This document shows, piece after piece, positions 45,907 through 55,095 of a DNA stretch of 64,000 bases. The notes beneath the pieces were generated by a model. It searched no databases, was not told the origin of the DNA, and was given only the letters and a program-made list of their open reading frames with translations. This stretch comes from Paralvinella palmiformis (taxonomy: Eukaryota; Annelida; Polychaeta; Terebellida; Alvinellidae), in assembly GCA_025642065.1 (NCBI GenBank), contig JAODUP010000516.1, positions 122,501 to 186,500 of the forward strand, read 5' to 3'. Position numbers and translations under genes: made by a program. Every line of letters starts with the position of its first letter. The stretch's first letter is position 1.

Positions 45907-46787
45907 AAATATCAGCCTGACAGACTCAATTAGCCTTCTTCAGCCAATAATATCTAGGTGAGAATAATGGGCGAAATTAGCTCTTGTTTATTTGGGTTCA
46001 AGAACTAGGGCAAAGAAGAAGCTGATTTTATTACAGTTGAGCTATAAATGTATAAACACTCTATAATCAAATAGTGCAGGTATCTGTGAATAATTCCTGT
46101 TAAAAATTAAAAAAATTCTTGTGCATATTTCTGTTGCCTGATTGTTGACATTTATGGCATAAAGTTGGTGCTCTGACATTCTTTGGCTATTGTTAGTCTA
46201 GAACAGAGTTTGGCTTATTGAGAGATACTGTCTAAATCAAATTTTTATTGGAATCCGATGTTGGCTCGCTCGTGTGAATGACTAAAGACTGGTTGATGTT
46301 GGATGTTAAATCAGTACATACATACATACACTTTCATGTGTGTGTATGTGCGTGTGTGACTCTAATACACAATGTTTGCGGGGGGGATCAAAGCAATTGC
46401 CAATCATAATGTAACAAAATCATGATGCTGCCATATTGTGATATGATGCCATACCATGTTATCACTATGTTATTATTATGGTTTGCTACGATGTTTTAGC
46501 AACATATAAGATTAATACAGTTTCACATCTGTTTGCTTCATATATGCTGTACATTGATAATCAAAATATTGTAACATTATTTACATCTTGCAATATACAC
46601 TTTGTATAGAATATTGCCACGTTGGGAATTACACAGTAGAGAGTGCTACCAGTGTATGATAATACTAGTCTAGTTGTAAGTGTCTGGAGGTGATGTTGCC
46701 ACAGTTAAGAGTTGTTGTGTCACTATCTGTACGTGCAAATTAATGTTGGGGATATCTAGCCAATAGTGAAATTCTATAGAAAATAAG

Positions 46788-46882
46788 GGCACCTCTGTGG
46801 TCTAACTGATAACACATTGGATCACAGATCACAACAACTGAGTTCGAATCTTGGGGTGAGCATATCTGAAGGGTGTCACAAA
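46788..46882 (+). mobile_element. SINE head, family A (copy 4, truncated)
   Basis: The head reads gggcacctctgtggtctaac, tggatcacagatcacaac, gagttcgaatcttggggtga and gcatatctgaagg, the same order as the copies at 2036 and 2992. The body is absent. Confidence 0.6.
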
Positions 46883-48113
46883 AAATCAATCATCTTCCGA
46901 AGAAAATGAGATCTAAGCAGTCTCATTGTTTGTGTATTGTGGCAAAATGGGGCAAACAGCCTAAGTAGCACATTTGTGTTATTATATGGGGGGGGAGATT
47001 ATCGGGGCCCAACACTGGCTAGATAGCCCTGAACCACACATTCTCCTAAGAAGACAACCACAAACTCTAAAGTTATGTTTTTTTCTGAGAGCATGTGAAG
47101 GTTGAGTGTGAGTTCAGACGTACGCATACTTTTGATATATGGTAATGATAAATATATGATCATTGCTTACAGAGTTAAACAATTGGTTGACATTACTGTG
47201 AAGAGGACCTGGCTCAGTGATCTCAGTGTTTTTGACATACTGAATGTATTTATGCCGTAGAGATGCATCACAGATGTTGCCATGGACGGTGATCCGTAGT
47301 CATCTGGCCTAAAAACCCAAGATGAAATGGGAGCAAAATTCAGCTATAAATCGGTCGCTCTCGGTGTCACAGTACCTTTGTATTTGTTAATGATAACTCA
47401 GCTCCAGTCAAGTGTGCATTTAACGTGGAGTGATTTCAGATAATGTTCATTGCATGGTGCTGCACTTAATGAATAATTCAGTGAGAGCCGTAGCTCTTGT
47501 ACATAATATTTATCCATGCTGTTTTGCTGTTTGGACAAGTAGGAGTTTAGTTTTTGGCATCAGGTTAGAGCTTGTTAATTGGCCATCGAGGTGGTCGAGG
47601 GATCGTTTTTTTGTTCATCGCTTTCAATGAATGAACCTTTTTGACGCAATGACTGCTGGATCACAGAATCAGTCATATACGGCCAGCCGCGATTTATCTG
47701 TTTGGCTGTGTTGCTGCGGCCCCTGAGATGACTTTGCTGTGATATCTTGTGTATTTATTAGTCCAGGAAATTTCATCTTACACGGGAGTGCCATGTTTTC
47801 ATTGTTAACCTCCTTAACAGCTAGCATATCAAGCTTTTTTTATGTATATTTGTTGTTGTTGTTGTTGAATATTTCTTACTAACAAAAACCAGTTTGTGTT
47901 AAAACGTTAAAGTGTATTTGTTTCTTTAGCAAGTAGAGCGTTTGCTATCTACCTAAGATTTAGTTCTGTCACATATACTTGCTCTCTATGTCTGTGTGTT
48001 ACATCCTAGTCTTTGCTTGGGAGAATGGTAGCTTTTTAGTCAGTCAGCCGAGTTCTGTAAACTCTGCTGCCATCATAACCCAAGTCTTCCCGTTTCATTG
48101 CGGTAAACTGCTG

Positions 48114-48115
<2 letters not shown>

Positions 48116-48146
<31 letters not shown>
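48116..48146. repeat. (TG)n microsatellite
   Basis: TG run of about 15 units. Confidence 0.9.
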
Positions 48147-48147
<1 letters not shown>

Positions 48148-48402
48148 GGGATGTCTTTGGTTCCCTGAAGTGCTACCCTCGACCCTTTTACCATGATTCT
48201 TAACTCTTTATTTTAAGCATAAGCACCCTTACCCATTTCTTTGCATGTCAACCAGTTATGACTGATTTTCTTCCTCACAACAATACGTTGTTTCCACTTT
48301 TATTCTGATGTTCATATACGAATATGCTAGCAACCATTTTTCGTGGTGACATCGTTTTAATAGATTCTTTATGATGGCGATGATGTGATTAATTTATATT
48401 AG

Positions 48403-48403
<1 letters not shown>

Positions 48404-48433
<30 letters not shown>
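48404..48433. repeat. (CAT)n microsatellite
   Basis: Trinucleotide run of about ten units. Confidence 0.9.
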
Positions 48434-48434
<1 letters not shown>

Positions 48435-48869
48435 GTGTGATTAAAATTAGTATTATTATATTATCATTATTATTATAAATAGACAGAGTATTACATATGT
48501 GGGTCCACGAACTTGTGAATTCAATGTTAAACAGACACACTGAATTATGTTATATTTGTTTTATGTTAATGTGCCAACAAGAGTCAGCTCATGTCACCCT
48601 TTTTTCCTTTACATACATTTCTATCAAGTACTATATATATATATATCTGACACAGGTTTTCCTTAGTCAACAGATAATGCCACAAACTTTGGTGTATGTT
48701 TTCTTTAGTTTAAAAATGCTCAATAATTGTCATCTGGTGTAGTGTAGTCTGGTGTAGTCTTTTCTTTTGTTGGTTCTTTCTGTGTGAGGTAATTCCAGAG
48801 GATTTTTTTCCCCCATAATATTTAAGCAACTGGCTAGAAAACTGCTGAATGTCACTGTTCAAATCTGCA

Positions 48870-48875
48870 AATAAA
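48870..48875 (+). terminator. candidate polyadenylation signal for NT5C2
   Basis: This is the first canonical AATAAA I found past the stop codon. It is followed within about 40 bases by GT-rich sequence (gagtttgtgtaagaatg). It would imply a 3' UTR of about 3 kb, so variant signals upstream may be used instead. Confidence 0.35.
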
Positions 48876-49428
48876 GTACTGCAATTAATGGCTTTGAGTT
48901 TGTGTAAGAATGTGCATCTACTTGCATTCATTTACTTAATGCAATGGTGAAGCTGTGTCTTTCCGATTTAAATGCTAACGGATAGAATTACAACTGAATG
49001 AGTACACTTGATTAATATAGGTCATGAGCTTAGACTTAATTGGAAATAAAAGATTGGTTTTGGAGTGGGGATAACGAAAATGGGCGAAAAAATGATATGT
49101 TTTTTAAATTATTATTCAATGCTCTATAACCTGTGGTGACTATTTTGTCTTCTTCTAATAGCATTAATAAAAATAACCTGTTCTTGCTGATAAAGTTAAT
49201 TATAAGGCCAACACATGGCCACTCGTAATATCTGTCAGTATCTTGGTGCAGCATAATTTAAAATCGAGCAGTGTAAGAAAACAAATTACTTTTGGTCACT
49301 TAAACGTGATAAAGCCATGACATTATTCACTGTACACCAGAGTTGGCATGTTTCTTCCATGGATGGTAATAACCATGGTAAAAACTGGGAAGAAATGGAA
49401 GAAACTCAAAACAATTTGACAGATATTA

Positions 49429-49699
49429 CAGGGTACCCACAGGATTTCAAAAATCTAATTCCCTGTATTTTCCCTGAACTTTCTCACGTCTTATTTAAGA
49501 AAGTTCCATGTATTGTGTGCAAAAATTGGATGTTGAATGAACCCTTTTAGGTAATGCAGCCTCCATCCACCCCTAATGCTATAAATTCGGAACAAAGGCA
49601 TAAACATTCTGTGTTTTCCCTGTATGTTTCCAAATTTAAAAATTCTCTGTTTTTGCAGGGAAATATTTCAGGTGATTTTCACTCTGCTGTGGTTACCCT
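49429..49699. mobile_element. small MITE nested in the hAT-like element
   Basis: Ends read cagggtacccacagg and, from the right, agggtaaccacagcag. The flanking hexamer atatta is repeated exactly (49423-49428 and 49700-49705). The interior carries ttccctgtattttccctg and its relatives. It lies just inside the left end of the element at 49338-50782, so it inserted later. Confidence 0.7.
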
Positions 49700-50303
49700 A
49701 TATTAATATATTTTTCATGCTATTCATATACATACACTTTAGAATAGAATAGGATATAGGCCTCATGTTTGTTGGTTTGCAACAAATCATTAAAGACGAG
49801 ATCATTTTATAATTAATATGTCGACAAATGAACAGATAATTGCTAATTAATTAATCTGGTTGGATCATTTGACAGTTAATATGTCAGGAAATGAAGACAA
49901 GTACATATAAAATTTATCAGCTACTAATTGACGAATTTGCTTGATCATTGGAATCCACTCGTTCATTGATTAATTTCACAAAGACCCTTTAAAAGGAGGC
50001 TCATTTTTGGTATTCCTCATTTTTTACCCAACATTAGTACATGATTTGTTATTTGTATATAATATCCTGATAATACACATTATTTATATGTGTGTGTTTT
50101 GGGATACCTATAGAGAGGCAACAGGCACAGAGCATCAACATATCTAAACATCCTTTGAGAGCTACCTCCATAAATATAAATACAACTATACATACATTAA
50201 TCTAAATATAAAATGTTCCATACCTCCACATATTGATACATATATGCATATACCTATGCACATGTTTGAGCTACTCATCAGTATGTGTGTGTGTGTGTGA
50301 CAG

Positions 50304-50423
50304 TTAATCTGTATAATCAGGTAATATGTATATTACCTGAAATTTCGAGGTAATCTGTATTAAATCTCACATATTACTTGAATATTTCAGGTAATATACA
50401 TATTACCTGATTATACAGATTAA
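50304..50423. repeat. inverted repeat with 40-bp perfect arms
   Basis: Arms 50304-50343 and 50384-50423 are exact reverse complements (starting ttaatctgtataatcagg), with a 40-base spacer. Each arm also contains its own palindrome (aggtaatatgtatattacct), so alternative foldings are possible. Confidence 0.97.
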
Positions 50424-50515
50424 TTGTAACATTTTTATTAATTTAAACCAGTTTCTTGTGTATGAAATGTATTTCAGCTGTATGACCCCACAATATGTTT
50501 TAATTATGTTTTAAA

Positions 50516-50571
50516 TGTAAAGAGCCTTAGAGCAATTAAAGTTGAATAAGGCCCAATTATTATTATTATGA
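50516..50571 (+). mobile_element. SINE/LINE-type 3' tail relic
   Basis: taaagagccttagagcaatt followed by aaggcccaattattattatt resembles the tail of the family B SINE at 16490-16546. No head was identified. Confidence 0.35.
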
Positions 50572-50782
50572 AGTCACACCTATCTTCTCAGTGGTTAATG
50601 GGGCATGACATTGAATTGTTTATACAGTGGAGTGGAGGTGGTGAATATCATATCAGTTTGCATTGTTAGGTTACTGTATCCCTTGGCTTGGGAGTTTCTT
50701 CCCAATTTCTTCCCAGTAAAAATCCATTTTTTCCCATGTGAAGGGAAGAAATGCCTTTCTTCCGGGAAGAAACCCAACCCTG

Positions 50783-52700
50783 CTGTACAATCTAGCAAAA
50801 ATATCAGCTTCATTGGGAGTATACTATATTCTATCTACTACTTACATGCCCATAATTCACGATAATCCATCATTGTTAAACACCAGGTATACTCGCTCAT
50901 TTTAGTACTGAATCAACCATGCAGTAAACATGTTAAGAATTAACACCCAGTTAGTGGAATTGACCCAAGAACATCCAACGTTTCTAGTCAACTATGTTTT
51001 AACTTGGCCATCATGACCCACATCAACATTAATATATTTACATTCCTACGTTTAACTCTTCGTTGTTACATTCATGGATCTGAAACCGATAACTGGATTT
51101 AATATTTGTTTACTCCCATCATTAAGTGGAAATGATATTTATAACTAATTTGGAGGTGGTACATGGTGTAATCAAACACTCTGTGACCCTTCTTGTAGGT
51201 CAGGTGGTCACAAACAACTCTAAGACCAAGACTGGCAAGAGGACAAGGTAAACTCGTGGAATTTGGAGAGAAAAAACAATCAGGAAAAAATCAAATGTTC
51301 TTCATTAATATTGCTATTCACAAACAACAAAAATTGGTGATATTGCATCCGTGTATTGTTTAAAATGTGTTGCTAAGATTTAAAGACAAATAGAGTCTAC
51401 TAGCAGACATTGCCGCTATGAACATATTCTCATAGTACATGCCAACATGGCACATAATGATAATCATGATAATTATATAAAATCATATATATGGTTTTAC
51501 ATTAATTTCTAATATATTTTCAACACACGTGCACACACATATATATTTCCAATGATAAATGTGATTAAATGGCAGTTTTATAAATGCCGAAAAATATATG
51601 TTCATGTTAAATTATTTATTATGTTTGCAAAATCGACAAACATTTGTGAGTACGTGAAACTTTGCCGACATGTTGCAGGGGCCGTCTCAATATATATATA
51701 TAGGTATATTAATTTCCTACTAACCTAGTATAGCCAACTCGCACAAACGCGCCTGGGTTAGTTAAAATCCATATATTAAAGAAGTTTTGAGAATATTGAA
51801 TATTCTACCACGATCAATACTTCCCTAAACCACCAAATAGGCACACATATGTGTGTGTGTGTGTGCGCGCGCGTGCACATAACCAGCGTCAGAATAAAGA
51901 TATATCACATTCTTCAGAGCAGTTAAGAAATTGTGGAGATACAAAATACTGATGCTTACTAATACTCAAATTGATAATCTTCTGATTTGGTTAGACTATG
52001 CAGATCTTGTATCAGGTTGAGGCCTGTCTAAGTTTGTTTAAGTATATTATACCTTATATACGCATCATGTATGCCGCACGTGTGTTTGGTTATGTATGTA
52101 CTGCCACCAGTGTCTGTCTGATGGCTCACTATAAGTATAACTGCTTCAGCAGGGAGAATAATCCAGGATTTTGTTAATTATCACATTACTCTAATACTGC
52201 TATATCATTCAATGATATAGCAGTATTACAGTAATGTGATCATTATTATAAAAATTAGACTATATCTGTTATTAATAATGTTCCAAAATTAAATGTTTAT
52301 AAGATATCCTTATCAAACCAAAACATATACAACTTAAAAATGCACTGTATTATCTTTTCTTCACAACATTACCTGACCGCTGGCCTTATAATAAAAATGT
52401 TATCATCCCATCATAGCTCTTCCTTTGATGTGTCATGGACCATTTCATTCACTCCCTTTCACCATTCTTTTTTTTACATTTATTTAATAAACTGTACCTA
52501 ATATATCATATAGCCCTTCAAATTCCATTGACAATATTGTGTTCTATTATTGCATTATATTTATTGTATGCATGCATATATATGTAAATTGAAAATAAAG
52601 TTCAGTTCAGTTTAGTAACATATATTGTTTATTGTAATCTCTTTCCTTAGCTTGGAGCTGTGCATGACTACTAGTGAGTGACTTATCTGACTTGATATAC
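50783..52700. other. intergenic, no gene seen
   Basis: AT-rich. The only structure noted is the palindrome at 52180-52240, plus short (GT) and (GC) alternations near 51850-51875. Confidence 0.6.
52180..52240. repeat. near-perfect palindrome, 30-bp arms
   Basis: Arms of 30 bases (left starts atcacattactctaatact) pair with one mismatch across a single central base. It should extrude as a hairpin or cruciform. Confidence 0.95.
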
Positions 52701-52725
52701 TTTAGAATTAGTATATGGTGCACAA

Positions 52726-52945
52726 ACAAATGCCCATGCACTGGACAAATGTTCACTGGACAAATGTTCACTGGACAAATGTTCACTGGACAAATGTTCA
52801 CTGGACAAATGTTCACTGGACAAATGTTCAATGGACAAATGTTCACTGGACAAATGTTCACTGGACAAATGTTCACTGGACAAATGTTCACTGGACAAAT
52901 GTTCACTGGACAAATGTTCACTGGACAAATGCCCCATGGGCAAAT
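52726..52945. repeat. 15-bp tandem array (ctggacaaatgttca)
   Basis: About 13 units, nearly identical, occupy 52739-52931, with one variant unit starting atggac. At both edges the motif changes to acaaatgccc. Fifteen is divisible by three and the unit has no stop in most frames, so long open frames on both strands result. They are not genes. Confidence 0.97.
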
Positions 52946-53030
52946 GTTAAAAACACCAATCAATTAAAAAAAAAAAAAAAATAAACAACAAAATTAAACG
53001 AATTGTTTTCATTTATTTACATACTGAATC

Positions 53031-53214
53031 ATGATTGTAATGAATGAAACCCTCAATATTATGTGCATGATTACAATCATGGATACAATTTATAAAAAAA
53101 ACAATATATATGGCATTGCAATCAATCATATAAATAAACCTAAAGATTACGCACATAATCTTTAGCTACATATAAGTTCCTTTGTTGAAGCCATGCCTAG
53201 CTTCAACAAAGGAA
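53031..53214. repeat. three stem-loops in 185 bp
   Basis: Stems: atgattgtaat/attacaatcat (53031-53041, 53070-53080); ctaaagatta/taatctttag (53140-53149, 53156-53165); ttcctttgttgaag/cttcaacaaaggaa (53177-53190, 53201-53214). All three are perfect. Confidence 0.9.
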
Positions 53215-53640
53215 TCAATTAATTTTAAACATGAAGGACTTTAAACTTCTAGTTCATTGCATTTGATTTACCTTGGCTTCTAAAGGCTTCAGTTAAATTT
53301 CAATAGTAAAGAACTTTAATTGACAAAAATAATAGTATTGGGAATATAATATTTGAAAATGTCGACATTTAATACTTTAATATTTTAAAGCCCAAAAATT
53401 ACTATCCTATATATGACATATAAGTGGAAATCTAAACAAATGAAGAAAAAAATTGTTGTTGTTTTAGTTCAATGTTTTATTTAGTTTAAAAAAAATCTTG
53501 GTGGGCATTTGTCCACTCTCCTACTTAATTGGTGAGCATTTAATTGTCTGGTGGGAATTTGTCCTACTTTCCTACTGCATATACACCATAAAAATGTGTT
53601 TGTATGTCTATCATGTCACCTATAGCTCTATAGCACGTCT

Positions 53641-53817
53641 ATGATAGAGGACATAGGCAGCCTTAAAGAAGCAAGTCTCTCAGCAAATGACAGATCCTTG
53701 AATCCAGAAGCTATAAATTTGTTGCTTGACATTGAGTGTTCTGCTTATTATGATTGGGTTAAACCTTTAGGATACCATCGGCTGGGAAGAACCCAAAGAT
53801 ACAAGAGAAAAATATAA
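53641..53817 (+). CDS. small ORF, unidentified (58 codons)
   Basis: The frame starts MIEDIGSLKEASLSANDR and continues through PEAINLLLDIECSAYYDW to KPLGYHRLGRTQRYKRKI and TAA. Composition looks coding-like (balanced charge, no low complexity), and it starts just outside the tandem-repeat element. No family is recognised. It could be the last exon of a decayed transposase or chance. Confidence 0.25.
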   Translation: MIEDIGSLKEASLSANDRSLNPEAINLLLDIECSAYYDWVKPLGYHRLGRTQRYKRKI

Positions 53818-53829
53818 AAATTATGTCTT

Positions 53830-54484
53830 ATAATACTTATATAAATGTTACTCCTCTTTGTGGGGGTGGGGCTTGTTTTTGTGTGTTATTTTTATATAAT
53901 ATATGAATTATTTATTTATTATTTATCAGAGTTGAGTTGTTATTATTATTGTTGTTAATCAGAGTTAAGTTTTCTTACACATTACTGATTACACTTCTGG
54001 CATAGATCTATTTTTAAATACTGTACTAGACAAACTAGTGTAATTCATGAGTCATAACTATATGATAATTAATCATTTGAACATATTTACTTAAATACAC
54101 GTTTAGTCGACTAGCAGGGCTATATTTTGTTATCTCTCCTTCAAATTAAAAACTAAAGAAATACAATTAAAACCATTCCAATCATAAAATCGCTAATATA
54201 GGAATCCTGAGCGCTTCAGCTAGGTTCATTTAAGTTTCCATTCGGAAACTATTATACATTTTATACCCGGTTAAATTACTATTTAGTTTTTATACCTTCC
54301 CCTAGTAACGAGAGGTACGGTAAATGATGTTAAATAGTATAACCCAAGAAAGGTCATGGACTACTCGTGGTGGTTTAACTTCGTGCCACAAATGTCAGCT
54401 ATGTTATCTTGATTAGGACTTTATTGTTTTACCATTATCGTTTACCATCAGATACGTAGGTATTTTGACCGAACATCCAGTAAC
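53830..54484 (+). other. presumed STARD7 upstream/5' UTR region
   Basis: No element is recognised. The promoter cannot be located from sequence, and no TATA box or CpG-dense patch stands out. Confidence 0.35.
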
Positions 54485-55095
54485 ATGGCATCTCGAAAAA
54501 TGTTATTAGCAATAAACGGTTTGTTTTCATCTGCCGTCAGATCCGTATTACCGAAATCTTCAGTGTCTGCAATAAGTCCTGCGGCGTGTGTCTCCTTTGG
54601 GGGTACATCGAGATCTCTATATCTAATTAAGTTAAAAGACTGTCTAGTTTGCATATCAAGGCAGACGAATCAGCCAGCAATGCCTTCAAACAGTTACAAG
54701 TTCCTGAGGAGTTGGAGAGTTCCTTTCGGTCTCGCTTCGAGACGTTTTACGAGTCGCCAGTTCGGGTATGTGAACGGAGTCGGTAGCCGAGTTGTTCGAC
54801 TGAATTCTATGTTGAGCCAGCTAAGTGGAAAGGTAAACGATGTTATAATGGTTTATCTGAGGCAGTGCCATGTTATAGCGGCGCTTCGTATACGTCGTGC
54901 CACCCAGATCATCGCTTGGTACTCTGACTTGGGATATGATCTGCAGACCCTACGTCGCCTTATCAATCAGTTAGCTACCAGTGTGGGTCGTCACTTCAGG
55001 AGTGGAAAGAAGGAAAAGTCAGTTTTTGCCATCTTCTCTGGTGTGGCAGCCTTTAACTGGGACGAGAACAAGATACAGGAGGAACAACTGAAAGA
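54485..55095 (+). CDS. STARD7: STARD7 exon 1
   Basis: It starts MASRKMLLAINGLFSSAV and ends ...KIQEEQLKGA-type codon split: CTG AAA GA / gttagt. This leaves phase 2 and joins exon 2 (G ACA GCC) as E-T-A. The frame stays open into the intron to 55177, but that tail has no family similarity. A later in-frame Met at residue 109 (MLSQLSGKV) is closer to the human start and is an alternative. Confidence 0.85.

Larger units (their letters stand above)
45907..49329 (+). other. NT5C2 3' UTR region and downstream
   Basis: No open frame with coding character was found. It holds a SINE head (46788-46882), a (TG)n at about 48116-48146, a (CAT)n at 48404-48433, and a candidate polyadenylation signal at 48870-48875. 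The end of the transcript cannot be fixed from sequence alone. Confidence 0.5.
49338..50782. mobile_element. hAT-like non-autonomous element (copy 2) with target duplication
   Basis: Ends read cagagttggcatgtttcttc and, from the right, cagggttgggtttcttccc: the CAG(A/G)GTTGG form typical of hAT termini. Flanks are ctgtacac (49330-49337) and ctgtacaa (50783-50790), a 7-of-8 match of the 8-bp length hAT elements duplicate. Sub-terminal gggaagaaa words match the element at 5812-6936. No transposase. It holds a nested MITE (49429-49699), a 40-bp-arm palindrome (50304-50423) and a SINE/LINE-like tail (50516-50571). Confidence 0.75.
52726..53580. mobile_element. possible DNA transposon with tandem-repeat terminus
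   Basis: The array edge (caaatgcccatgcactggac) is answered in inverse orientation at 53505-53520 (gtgggcatttgtccac) and 53550-53563 (gtgggaatttgtcc). Between them lie a poly(A) run (52966-52981) and three stem-loops. Tandem repeats in or near termini are known in some Mutator-like and mollusc-specific non-autonomous elements. Assignment to a class is not possible here. Confidence 0.35.

Noticed and set aside
52607..52984. Long overlapping open frames on both strands at the 15-bp array
   Set aside because: The unit length is a multiple of three and lacks stops in most frames, so all frames stay open without any selection.
54448..54654. 68-codon minus-strand frame opposite STARD7 exon 1
   Set aside because: It is a shadow of the real plus-strand exon.
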